A stretch of 64,000 nucleotides of DNA from Gammaproteobacteria bacterium (GTDB lineage Bacteria > Pseudomonadota > Gammaproteobacteria > Pseudomonadales > Azotimanducaceae), in NCBI GenBank assembly GCA_021773565.1, contig JAJFJZ010000012.1:62001-126000 (forward strand), in the 5' to 3' direction. Position numbers and translations under genes: made by a program. Shown one piece after another: positions 21,073 to 30,608 of this stretch. Every line of letters begins with the position of its first letter. Positions within the stretch are counted from its first letter, which is position 1. The notes beneath the pieces are model-generated. The model was not told the DNA's origin and made no database searches. It saw only the letters and a program-made list of their open reading frames with translations.

Positions 21073-22623
21073 ATGCAACAGTTAAACCCTTCAGAAATCA
21101 GCGATATAATTCGCCAGCGCATTGAAGGTCTCGACGTACAGTCCGAGGCTCAAAATGAGGGCACTATCGTTGGGGTTTCAGACGGTATTGTAAGAATTCA
21201 CGGACTCGCAGAAGCCCAGTATGGCGAAATGATAGAGTTCGACGGGGGCCTGTATGGTATGGCGCTCAACCTTGAAAGAGATTCTGTTGGCGTTGTAGTG
21301 ATGGGCGCGTATGAGGGCCTGTCTGAAGGGATGACGGCGCGCTGTACGGGTAAAATTTTGGAAGTACCGGTGGGGCGAGAGTTGCTGGGTCGTGTTGTAG
21401 ATGCGCTGGGCAACCCCATTGATGGAAAGGGTCCTCTCGGTACCAGCCTGACAGCCCCGGTAGAAAAAGTAGCGCCAGGGGTGATTGACAGAAAGTCGGT
21501 CGACCAGCCCGTGCAACTGGGCTTGAAATCGATTGACGCCATGGTGCCAATTGGTCGCGGCCAACGAGAGTTGATTATTGGTGATCGCCAGATTGGTAAA
21601 ACAGCGATTGCCATTGATGCAATTATTAATCAGAAAGATACGGGTATTAAGTGTATCTATGTGGCTATAGGCCAGAAGATGTCAACCGTTGCCAACATTG
21701 TTCGCACGCTTGAAGAACACGGCGCAATGGAAAACACCATTGTCGTAGTAGCAGGCGCTGCTGACCCGGCTCCCATGCAGTTCATTTCACCCTATTCAGG
21801 CTGTTCCATGGGTGAGTATTTCAGGGATATAGGGGAAGATGCGCTCATTATTTATGATGACCTGACGAAGCAGGCATGGGCATATCGCCAGATTTCCCTG
21901 TTGCTAAAGAGGCCGCCTGGTCGAGAAGCATACCCCGGGGATGTTTTTTACCTGCACTCAAGACTGCTGGAGCGAGCCGCCCGGGTAAACGCTGAATACA
22001 TTGAAGCGCAAACCAACGGCAAGGTTAAGGGCAAAACGGGATCGCTTACGGCGCTTCCGATTGTGGAAACCCAGGCCGGGGATATTTCTGCATTTGTACC
22101 CACTAATGTTATCTCAATTACCGATGGCCAGATTTTTCTCGAGGTAGATACCTTTAACTCTGGCATCAGGCCGGCGATGAGTCCTGGTATTTCTGTATCT
22201 CGAGTGGGCGGTTCCGCGCAGGTTCCGTTTATGCGCAAAATTAGTGGCGGTATCAAATTGGCACTTGCGCAGTATCGAGAACTGGCGGCCTTTTCCCAGT
22301 TTGCCTCCGACCTGGACGATGCAACTCGGCGTCAGCTTGAACATGGTGAACGCGTAACGGAGCTCATGAAACAAAAACAATACTCTCCGATGTCAGTGGC
22401 GGAGATGGGAATATCCCTGTTTGCTGTGAGCGAAGGCTACATGGCGGATGTACCGGTTGATCAGGTTCTGGAGTTTGAAGAAGAACTGTTGGCGTACATG
22501 ACATCCGAACACTCGGACTTTATTAAAAAAATTAACGAAACCGGTGCCCATGATAAGGATATTGTTGCTCAGCTAACTGCTGCGGTAGACGCCTTTAAAG
22601 CTGGCAGCAGATTCGCGAGTTAA
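21073..22623 (+). CDS. atpA: ATP synthase F1 subunit alpha
   Basis: A 516-residue non-catalytic nucleotide-binding subunit. Walker A is GDRQIGKT (170-177); the arginine finger is in [26 protein letters not shown] is Walker B and flank. It begins [17 protein letters not shown] as usual. Length matches E. coli (513). It is followed by atpG after 3 bp. Confidence 0.98.
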   Translation: MQQLNPSEISDIIRQRIEGLDVQSEAQNEGTIVGVSDGIVRIHGLAEAQYGEMIEFDGGLYGMALNLERDSVGVVVMGAYEGLSEGMTARCTGKILEVPVGRELLGRVVDALGNPIDGKGPLGTSLTAPVEKVAPGVIDRKSVDQPVQLGLKSIDAMVPIGRGQRELIIGDRQIGKTAIAIDAIINQKDTGIKCIYVAIGQKMSTVANIVRTLEEHGAMENTIVVVAGAADPAPMQFISPYSGCSMGEYFRDIGEDALIIYDDLTKQAWAYRQISLLLKRPPGREAYPGDVFYLHSRLLERAARVNAEYIEAQTNGKVKGKTGSLTALPIVETQAGDISAFVPTNVISITDGQIFLEVDTFNSGIRPAMSPGISVSRVGGSAQVPFMRKISGGIKLALAQYRELAAFSQFASDLDDATRRQLEHGERVTELMKQKQYSPMSVAEMGISLFAVSEGYMADVPVDQVLEFEEELLAYMTSEHSDFIKKINETGAHDKDIVAQLTAAVDAFKAGSRFAS

Positions 22624-22626
22624 ACC

Positions 22627-23487
22627 ATGGCAGCCGCAAGAGAAATAAAGGACAAGATAGGCGGAATTCAAAATACGCAGAAGATCACGAGCGCCATGGA
22701 AATGGTTGCTGCAAGTAAAATGCGCAAAACCCAGGACCGTATGCGGGAAGGCAGGCCATATGCGACTCGTATTCGTGCTGTGATTGGGCATTTGGCCAAT
22801 GCCGCGCCGGAATACCGCCACGCTTTTATGGAAGATCGTGCGGTAAAGAAAGTGGGTTATATCGTAATTTCAACCGATAAGGGCTTGTGTGGGGGGTTGA
22901 ACGTAAACCTCTTTCGAACCCTGGTTAAGGATATGTCGGAGTGGAAATCCAAAGGTATAGATTCTCAATTTGGACTGGTGGGAAATAAAGCCATATCCTT
23001 TTTTAATTCCTTTGGTGGTGAAGTCACTGCCACCGTCAACCACCTTGGTGAAGCACCATCAATGAACGACCTGATTGGCGGCGTGAAAGTCATGATTGAT
23101 GCCTTTGAAGATGGTGAAATTGATCGCTTGTATATCGCCTGCAACAAATTTGAAAGTGCAATGACACAAACTCCGGAGATCAATCAACTTTTGCCCTTGC
23201 TTGCCGAGGACGATGAGGAAATTAAACATCGTTGGGACTATTTGTACGAGCCCGAAGCCAGAGAGCTAATCGAAGGGTTAATCGAAAGGTATATAGAATC
23301 GCAGGTTTATCAGGCGGTAGTGGAAAATAGCGCGTGCGAGCAGGCCGCAAAGATGATGGCGATGAAAAATGCTACCGATAATGCCGGTAGCCTGATTGAC
23401 GAACTTACGCTTCTATACAACAACGTTCGCCAGGCAGCCATTACCCAGGAAATAGCAGAAATCGTGGGTGGCGCCGCTGCTGTGTAG
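22627..23487 (+). CDS. atpG: ATP synthase F1 subunit gamma
   Basis: A 286-residue central rotor shaft. The N-terminal helix [20 protein letters not shown] and the C-terminal helix ([35 protein letters not shown]) are the conserved coiled-coil arms. Its stop codon lies inside the first copy of an 18-bp tandem repeat, and the gap to atpD is 122 bp, longer than usual within an atp operon. Confidence 0.97.
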   Translation: MAAAREIKDKIGGIQNTQKITSAMEMVAASKMRKTQDRMREGRPYATRIRAVIGHLANAAPEYRHAFMEDRAVKKVGYIVISTDKGLCGGLNVNLFRTLVKDMSEWKSKGIDSQFGLVGNKAISFFNSFGGEVTATVNHLGEAPSMNDLIGGVKVMIDAFEDGEIDRLYIACNKFESAMTQTPEINQLLPLLAEDDEEIKHRWDYLYEPEARELIEGLIERYIESQVYQAVVENSACEQAAKMMAMKNATDNAGSLIDELTLLYNNVRQAAITQEIAEIVGGAAAV

Positions 23488-23520
23488 AGAGAAGCGGCTG
23501 TGTAGAGAGAAGCGGCTGTA
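23479..23520 (+). repeat. 18-bp tandem duplication covering the atpG stop codon
   Basis: GCTGTGTAGAGAGAAGCG is present at 23479-23496 and 23497-23514, and a third copy begins at 23515 (GCTGTA). The atpG TAG stop is in copy 1; copy 2 repeats the same stop outside the gene. Confidence 0.85.
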
Positions 23521-23560
23521 TGTGAGAAACAACAAGAATTTGGTAACAATTTTTAATTTG

Positions 23561-23584
23561 TGGTCCTGTGTTGATGCAGGGCCA
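23561..23584 (+). other. Intercistronic hairpin between atpG and atpD
   Basis: TGGTCCTG pairs with CAGGGCCA (eight pairs, one of them G-T) across an 8-base loop. No U-run follows, so it is not a typical terminator; it may protect or modulate the atpD message. Confidence 0.45.
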
Positions 23585-23600
23585 AACAGACAATAGATGA

Positions 23601-24983
<1,383 letters not shown>

Positions 24984-25010
24984 GTTGCGGGATACCAGGA
25001 GAACAATCGA

Positions 25011-25433
25011 ATGGCTATGACTATGCATTGTAATATTGTCAGCGCGGAAAAAGAGATATTTTCCGGGCGCGTTACCATGCTGGTAGCTACCGGTTCGCTG
25101 GGAGAGCTTGGAATTATGCCCGGGCATGCCCCGCTTCTTACTGGTTTGCGACCCGGCCCGGTCCGACTGCTCATGGATAATGGCGAAGAAGAAGTGTTTT
25201 TTGCTTCGGGTGGGTTTTTGGAAGTACAGCCGGGCATAACTACAGTACTTGCAGATACGGCATTGCGAGCTGACGATCTGGATGAAGCTGCAGCGATTGA
25301 AGCCAGGGATGCTGCAGAAAAAGGGGTTGCTGACCAGGGCGCGGAATTTAACTTTTCAGTCGCAGCGGCACAATTGGCAGAAGCCAGCGCCAGATTGCGT
25401 ACACTGGATGAGCTCAGAAAGCGTAAAAGATAG
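25011..25433 (+). CDS. atpC: ATP synthase F1 subunit epsilon
   Basis: A 140-residue rotor subunit and inhibitor of ATP hydrolysis. The beta-sandwich carries [14 protein letters not shown] and [16 protein letters not shown]; a C-terminal helical pair follows. Two further in-frame Met codons lie within the first five residues, so the exact start may shift slightly. It is the last gene of the nine-gene atp operon, and a strong terminator lies 22 bp downstream. Confidence 0.96.
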   Translation: MAMTMHCNIVSAEKEIFSGRVTMLVATGSLGELGIMPGHAPLLTGLRPGPVRLLMDNGEEEVFFASGGFLEVQPGITTVLADTALRADDLDEAAAIEARDAAEKGVADQGAEFNFSVAAAQLAEASARLRTLDELRKRKR

Positions 25434-25455
25434 GCAATCCTTACAAAATCAGTTC

Positions 25456-25486
25456 AAAAGGGGTGATTCTAATCACCCCTTTTTTA
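25456..25486 (+). terminator. Rho-independent terminator of the atp operon
   Basis: AAAAGGGGTGA pairs perfectly with TCACCCCTTTT (11 bp, 6-base loop), followed by a T-rich tail. It separates atpC from glmU. Confidence 0.92.
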
Positions 25487-25533
25487 TCTGGGGGTCCTAT
25501 AATTCCTCATTCCACTGTAAGGATGCGGGGATT

Positions 25534-27045
25534 ATGTCGAAGGAAAAGCCCTTAGCCAAAGAGAAGCCCTTAGCCAAAGAGAAGCCCTTAGCCAAAGAGA
25601 AGCCTTTAGCCAAAGAGAAGCCTTTAGCCAAAGAGAAGCCCTTAGCCAAACTAAAGCCCTTAGCTCTCGAAATCATTGTATTGGCTGCCGGGCGCGGTAC
25701 GCGCATGCAATCGCAGCTACCCAAAGTTTTACACCTGTTGGCAGGCAAACCCATCCTGGCGCACGTACTAGATACAGCACGGGCTCTTAATCCACACCGG
25801 ATACACGTTGTGAGTGGTTATGGAAGTGAGCAAATACGCGCGCATTTCGCTGACGCAGAAGATATCAACTGGGTATTTCAGCAAGAACAGAATGGAACTG
25901 GACATGCTGTTCAACAGGCACTGCCCTATGTCGGTAAAAATGCAAACATACTCGTTCTGTATGCAGATGTGCCACTAGCCGGGCTGGACGTCCTTAAATC
26001 CTGTACGTCTTCAACTGACAATTCCCCGCCGCTTATGCGTTTGGTTACGACCATACTTAAAAATCCAGGTGGCCTGGGGCGGATAGTGCGCGATGAAAAG
26101 GACAATATAAGCAAAATTGTAGAGGACAAGGACGCTAGTCCCCAGCAAAAAAGTATCTGTGAAATCAACACGGGAATATTGTTTGCGCCGCAGGAAAACC
26201 TTCAAAACTATCTGTCCAAACTGACCCCGGACAACCAGCAGGGAGAGTTATACCTGACCGATGTAGTTTCCATGGCGGTTCAGGAAGGCGTACAAGTTGA
26301 ATGTATAGTCGCCGACAGAGCTGAAGAGTTTGTGGGAGTAAATGATCGGCGCCAGCTCGCGCAGATGGAACGGTATTTTCAATATAAAAATGCCTTTCAA
26401 TTACTTGAAGCGGGTGTGGCGCTGGCAGATCCTGCAAGAATTGATGTGCGCGGCAACCTGGAATTTGGGCAGGATTGCTTCATAGATTGCAATGTAGTTT
26501 TTGAGGGTGAAGTGGTGTTGGGTGACCGGGTAAGCATTGAGCCGGGCGTTGTGATAAGAAATACCCAAATAGGCAATGATGTAAGCATCAGGGCCAACAC
26601 TGTTATTGAGGGCGCAATAATTGCAAATGGATGTGATATTGGCCCCTTTGCCAGAATTCGGCCTGGCACGGAGTTAGCTGACAAGGTAAAAGTTGGAAAC
26701 TTTGTTGAAACCAAAAATGTCCGATTAGGAAAACACACCAAAGCCTCACATCTTTCCTATCTGGGGGATGCAGAAGTAGGCGCAGATTCCAATATCGGCG
26801 CGGGAACTATTTTCTGTAATTATGATGGGGTCGCCAAGCACCGGACAAAAATTGGCAAGGGCGTATTTGTGGGCTCTAATTCAACCCTCGTTGCTCCCAT
26901 CACAATCAAGGATGATGCTTTTATCGCCGCCGGTTCCACCCTGAACAGGGACGTCGATAGCAACGAGCTAGCTGTGGGGCGCGGAAAACAACGAAACATA
27001 AAGGGCTGGACTTCACCGGCCCACAAGAAAAACAGGGAGAAGTAA
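25534..27045 (+). CDS. glmU: Bifunctional N-acetylglucosamine-1-phosphate uridyltransferase / glucosamine-1-phosphate acetyltransferase with repeat N-terminus
   Basis: A 503-residue enzyme making UDP-GlcNAc for peptidoglycan and LPS. Residues 3-44 are seven tandem copies of the hexapeptide KEKPLA (first and last imperfect); then the normal enzyme begins at LEIIVLAAGRGTRM (45-58) with LPKVLH. The left-handed beta-helix acetyltransferase domain has many hexapeptide turns and the GNFVETKNV and SYLGDAEVG motifs. The usual length is about 456. The ATG at 25534 has AAGGA and GGGG upstream and no canonical start follows before the Rossmann strand, so the repeat is probably translated. A TATAAT at 25498 may be a promoter, but lacks a good -35. 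Confidence 0.96.
   Translation: MSKEKPLAKEKPLAKEKPLAKEKPLAKEKPLAKEKPLAKLKPLALEIIVLAAGRGTRMQSQLPKVLHLLAGKPILAHVLDTARALNPHRIHVVSGYGSEQIRAHFADAEDINWVFQQEQNGTGHAVQQALPYVGKNANILVLYADVPLAGLDVLKSCTSSTDNSPPLMRLVTTILKNPGGLGRIVRDEKDNISKIVEDKDASPQQKSICEINTGILFAPQENLQNYLSKLTPDNQQGELYLTDVVSMAVQEGVQVECIVADRAEEFVGVNDRRQLAQMERYFQYKNAFQLLEAGVALADPARIDVRGNLEFGQDCFIDCNVVFEGEVVLGDRVSIEPGVVIRNTQIGNDVSIRANTVIEGAIIANGCDIGPFARIRPGTELADKVKVGNFVETKNVRLGKHTKASHLSYLGDAEVGADSNIGAGTIFCNYDGVAKHRTKIGKGVFVGSNSTLVAPITIKDDAFIAAGSTLNRDVDSNELAVGRGKQRNIKGWTSPAHKKNREK
25540..25665 (+). repeat. Seven in-frame 18-bp repeats at the start of glmU
   Basis: GAGAAGCCCTTAGCCAAA and close variants repeat with an exact 18-bp period from 25540. 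Units 4 and 5 share the synonymous change CCC to CCT; unit 7 has CTA in place of GAG. The unit encodes K-E-K-P-L-A. Confidence 0.95.
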
Positions 27046-27047
27046 CA

Positions 27048-28877
27048 GTGTGTGGCATCGTGGGCGCGGTTGCGCACAGACAGATCCCCAACATTTTATT
27101 GGAGGGTTTACAAAGGCTCGAATACAGGGGGTATGACTCTGCCGGGATCTCGGTAATTCAGGATGGAAAGTTAGCCCGAGCGCGCTCGCTTGGTAAAGTG
27201 CAGGCATTGGTTGAAAAAGCGCACGCACAGGATCTTAAAGGAAATGTGGGAATCGGTCATACCCGATGGGCAACCCACGGTGAGCCCAGCGAAAAGAATG
27301 CACACCCACATAACTCTGGCAACAGGATAAGCATAGTCCACAACGGGATTCTTGAAAATTACCAGGAGCTAAAACAGGAGCTGATCGGGAAAGGTTATCA
27401 ATTTGAATCTGAAACTGACACCGAAGTAATTGCGCATCTCATTGATGCCAGCTTGTCCGGTGCTGGCTCGTTGCTTGCTGCCGTAAAAAGCGTAGTAAAA
27501 AGACTGGTAGGAGCTTATGCGCTGGGTGTGATTTCCAGCGAGTCCCCGGATCGAATTGTAGCGTGTCGTGCGGGCAGCCCTCTGGTTGTTGGCATTGGTA
27601 TTGGTGAAAATTTTATTGCCTCTGACGTTCTTGCATTACGCCCGGTTACCGACCGCTTTATTTTTCTGGAAGAAGGCGATCTTGTGGAGCTTACCGCGGA
27701 AAGCGTGACGATCTGGAACATGCATGACGAGTCGGTAGTGCGCTCAACAGTGCGTATCGAAGCAGATCACGATGGCCATGATAAAGGCAATTACCGACAT
27801 TTCATGCAGAAAGAAATTCATCAACAACCCGAAGCAGTTGCCAGTACTCTGCAGGGGCGCATCGGTGGTGGAAAGGTTCTGGAAGCCGCTTTTGGTGTAA
27901 ATGCCGGCGACATTTTTGATTCCGTTAAAGCGGTAACCCTTGTAGCCTGTGGCAGCAGTTATCTGGCGGCTTCCGTTGCCAAATACTGGATTGAAGACCT
28001 GGCGGGAATTACCTGTCAGGTAGAGATAGCCAGTGAGTTTCGTTACCGAAAAGTTGCAGTGTTGCCAGATAGTCTGTTCGTTGCTATTTCGCAGTCCGGA
28101 GAAACCCTGGATACCCTGGCAGCCCTTCGCATGGCTAAGAAAATTGGCTTTGCCCACACGCTTGCAATTTGCAATGTACCAACGAGCTCCATGGTAAGGG
28201 AAACAGACCTTACGCTGTTGCTGGAAGCAGGTACCGAGGTGGGTGTTGCGTCTACGAAAGCCTTTGTTGTGCAATTGGTAGATTTGTTATTGCTTAGTAT
28301 TTTGCTTGCCCGTCGACACGGACTGACACCGGAAACGGAGGCTTCACTGGTTCATGCCTTGTCGGGATTGCCAGACATTCTGGAACAAACGCTGGGCCTT
28401 GACCAAACTATTTGCAAGCTGGCAGAGCAATTTGTTGATAAGCCACACGCACTCTTCCTGGGTCGTGGGCAACAATTTCCAATCGCTATGGAAGGCGCGC
28501 TTAAGCTAAAGGAAATATCGTATATCCATGCGGAAGGCTACCCGGCAGGCGAGCTCAAGCATGGGCCGCTGGCTCTGGTAGATGAAGATATGCCGGTAGT
28601 GGCGGTAGCACCAAACAACGAACTACTTGAAAAACTGCAAGCCAACCTTGAAGTAGTCAGATCAAGAGGCGGCGAACTTTTTGTATTTGCCGACAAGGAA
28701 GCAAGCTTTAAGAAAGAGCCAGGTATCACTGTGATTACGGTACCTGGTATTCACAATATTCTCGCGCCAGTGGTGTATACCCTGCCGCTACAACTCCTGG
28801 CTTACCATGTTGCAGTACTTAAGGGTACTGATGTGGATCAACCGCGCAATCTGGCGAAATCTGTCACTGTAGAGTAG
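27048..28877 (+). CDS. glmS: Glutamine-fructose-6-phosphate aminotransferase (isomerizing)
   Basis: A 609-residue enzyme making glucosamine-6-phosphate from fructose-6-phosphate and glutamine, the first step towards UDP-GlcNAc. The N-terminal nucleophile Cys2 is in MCGIVGAV; the glutaminase domain has GHTRWATHGEPSEKNAHPH. Two SIS sugar-isomerase domains follow (CGSSYLAASVAKYW and SQSGETLDT in the first). The C-terminus ends DQPRNLAKSVTVE. The start is GTG at 27048, 2 bp after the glmU stop, so glmU-glmS are coupled. No glmS ribozyme or intervening glmR is present. Confidence 0.98.
   Translation: MCGIVGAVAHRQIPNILLEGLQRLEYRGYDSAGISVIQDGKLARARSLGKVQALVEKAHAQDLKGNVGIGHTRWATHGEPSEKNAHPHNSGNRISIVHNGILENYQELKQELIGKGYQFESETDTEVIAHLIDASLSGAGSLLAAVKSVVKRLVGAYALGVISSESPDRIVACRAGSPLVVGIGIGENFIASDVLALRPVTDRFIFLEEGDLVELTAESVTIWNMHDESVVRSTVRIEADHDGHDKGNYRHFMQKEIHQQPEAVASTLQGRIGGGKVLEAAFGVNAGDIFDSVKAVTLVACGSSYLAASVAKYWIEDLAGITCQVEIASEFRYRKVAVLPDSLFVAISQSGETLDTLAALRMAKKIGFAHTLAICNVPTSSMVRETDLTLLLEAGTEVGVASTKAFVVQLVDLLLLSILLARRHGLTPETEASLVHALSGLPDILEQTLGLDQTICKLAEQFVDKPHALFLGRGQQFPIAMEGALKLKEISYIHAEGYPAGELKHGPLALVDEDMPVVAVAPNNELLEKLQANLEVVRSRGGELFVFADKEASFKKEPGITVITVPGIHNILAPVVYTLPLQLLAYHVAVLKGTDVDQPRNLAKSVTVE
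28829..28877 (+). other. attTn7-type target sequence (3' end of glmS)
   Basis: The codons for DQPRNLAKSVTVE at the end of glmS correspond to the site recognised by TnsD-type targeting proteins in E. coli. No Tn7 ends were found. The call is by homology only. Confidence 0.35.
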
Positions 28878-29408
28878 TTGACAAAAGTGAATGAAAGCAA
28901 AAATGGGATGGGTTTAATCTTCAAAGCAACAGTTATTGCGGAAAAGGTTCACGCAAACCAGGTGGATAAAAAAAATTATCCCTATATGGCACATGTTCAG
29001 GATGTTGCTTCCAGGGTTTCCCATTTTGGGGAAGCGTTTGAAATAGTAGCTTTGTTGCATGATGCAATTGAGGATGCTGAACCAAAAGAATTCCAGGAAA
29101 AAATCCTTGATGAAATAGAAATCTGTTTTGACGATTCAATAGTCCAGGCAATAATCGCTATGACTAAAAATTCCGGGGAGAATTATTACGAAGATTATCT
29201 ACCCAGACTCAAAGAGAACAAAATTGCCACTCAGGTAAAGATAGCAGATTCGTCACATAACTTATCTAAAGCACACTTGATAGACGATGCTCAGTTGCAA
29301 ACAAAACTCAGGACAAAGTATGTAAATGTTCTTAATCAACTAGGTGTAGATGGAAAACGCAGCGAGAAACCTATCATCTTTAAGGATGGCTGCTGGATTG
29401 AAAAATAA
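28878..29408 (+). CDS. HD-domain protein resembling small alarmone hydrolases
   Basis: A 176-residue protein with the metal-dependent HD pattern of the RelA/SpoT hydrolase domain: His39 in YMAHVQDV, LLHDAIEDAE with His61-Asp62 and Glu65-Asp66, and VKIADSSHNLS with Asp124 and Asn128. This is the arrangement of MESH1-like (p)ppGpp hydrolases, but the substrate is unproven. No synthetase, TGS or ACT domain follows. The start is uncertain: TTG at 28878 directly after the glmS stop, GTG at 28887 or ATG at 28908. The gene is visibly richer in A+T than its neighbours and sits at the usual Tn7 insertion position, which suggests acquisition. Confidence 0.75.
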   Translation: MTKVNESKNGMGLIFKATVIAEKVHANQVDKKNYPYMAHVQDVASRVSHFGEAFEIVALLHDAIEDAEPKEFQEKILDEIEICFDDSIVQAIIAMTKNSGENYYEDYLPRLKENKIATQVKIADSSHNLSKAHLIDDAQLQTKLRTKYVNVLNQLGVDGKRSEKPIIFKDGCWIEK

Positions 29409-29438
29409 CCGAGCGCTGTCTGATCGCCGGGATGCCCG

Positions 29439-30476
29439 CTACCCAGGATCGCCTAGGTACGTGTGAACTTGTCGAATAAGCTCTTCGCTTTCCTTCCAGC
29501 CAAGACATTCGTCGGTTATGCTCTGTCCATACTCGAGCGGGCGCGTTTTATCATTTTGTCTACCCCCCATCAGGTTGCTTTCCAGCATCAATGCAAATAC
29601 GGACGGATTATTCTGTCGCAGTATATTCATGGCGATCTCTATCTGTTTTTTCGCACATTTACCGCTGTTGGCGTGACTACAGTCCAGCATTATCCTGGGA
29701 GGTAATTCCGCAGCTTCCAGAAGGGCAGTACTTTTTGCCAGGGACTCAGCGTCGTAATTGCTGCCGCTCTCACTACCTCCGCGCAAGACCAGATGGGCGT
29801 ATGGATTTCCAGAGGTTTCCAGTATGGAAACTACGCCCTGTTTGGTCAATGAGGGAAACAGATGCTTTTCGCGACTTGCCTGGCAAGCCTCTACAGCAAC
29901 CTGAACGTTACCATCTGTACGATTTTTGATGCCAACAGGCATGGATAACCCGGATGCAAGCTCCCTGTGCACCTGACTTTCAGCAGTACGGGCCCCAATA
30001 GCGCCCCAGGTGATAAGATCAGCGTAATATTGGCCCAGGATTGTATCCAGAAATTCCGTGCCGGTGGGTAAACCGATGGAATTAATGTCTATGAGCAGTT
30101 TTCTGGCAATGCTCAATCCTTCGTTTATTTTACAGGAACCATCCAGATGTGGGTCGTTGATGAGTCCCTTCCAGCCAACAACCGTTCTGGGTTTTTCAAA
30201 ATATACCCGCATGATGATAAATAATTTGTCAGAAACAGTTTGGGATAAGCGGTATAATTTTCCCGCATAGTCCAGGGCAGCTTTGGGATCGTGAATGGAA
30301 CAGGGGCCCATGATAATTGCCAGCCTCTGGTCCTCGCCATCCATGATTGCTTCCAGAGACTTACGATGTACCGCAATGCTTTGTAAAACGCTTGCTGTAA
30401 GTGGGCTCTGCTGTGCTAATTGAGCGGGACTGATCAGCGCATGGGCTTTGGTGATTCTAAGGTTGTCTATTCTCAT
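29439..30476 (-). CDS. 3-deoxy-7-phosphoheptulonate synthase (class I)
   Basis: A 345-residue AroF/AroG/AroH-type enzyme condensing phosphoenolpyruvate and erythrose-4-phosphate at the head of the shikimate pathway. Signature segments are IIMGPCSIHDP, RVYFEKPRTVVGWKGLINDP, GARTAESQVHRELASG, LRGGSESGSNYD and DCSHANSGK. Length matches E. coli AroG (350). The ATG at 30476 (MRIDNLRITKAHALISP) is chosen because residues upstream in the open frame are unlike the family. Which aromatic amino acid inhibits it cannot be read. It is divergent from the UvrD helicase gene. Confidence 0.93.
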   Translation of the reverse strand: MRIDNLRITKAHALISPAQLAQQSPLTASVLQSIAVHRKSLEAIMDGEDQRLAIIMGPCSIHDPKAALDYAGKLYRLSQTVSDKLFIIMRVYFEKPRTVVGWKGLINDPHLDGSCKINEGLSIARKLLIDINSIGLPTGTEFLDTILGQYYADLITWGAIGARTAESQVHRELASGLSMPVGIKNRTDGNVQVAVEACQASREKHLFPSLTKQGVVSILETSGNPYAHLVLRGGSESGSNYDAESLAKSTALLEAAELPPRIMLDCSHANSGKCAKKQIEIAMNILRQNNPSVFALMLESNLMGGRQNDKTRPLEYGQSITDECLGWKESEELIRQVHTYLGDPG

Positions 30477-30547
30477 CAATGGGAATATTACAGATCTTGA
30501 GTGACGAAGTGATTCTTTATTTGGAGCAATATTGCAAGCAGGTTTCC

Positions 30548-30577
30548 TTGCTGCAAAGTTGCGCAGAACTCTATTAT
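30548..30577 (+). promoter_or_regulatory. Possible sigma-70 promoter of the UvrD-like helicase gene
   Basis: TTGCTG (30548-30553), an 18-bp spacer and TATTAT (30572-30577) lie in the 132-bp divergent gap, about 31 bp before the chosen GTG start. I saw no LexA box there. Confidence 0.4.
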
Positions 30578-30608
30578 GAACGGACCTTGAAGGTTGATTA
30601 AACATACA

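Noticed and set aside
25498-25503. TATAAT before glmU as a promoter
   Set aside because: No -35 match at 16-18 bp; it falls in the atpC terminator stem. Kept only as a note in the glmU entry.
29409-29460. GATCGCC direct repeats near the DAHP synthase stop as a terminator or att site
   Set aside because: They do not form a convincing stem and there is no T-run.
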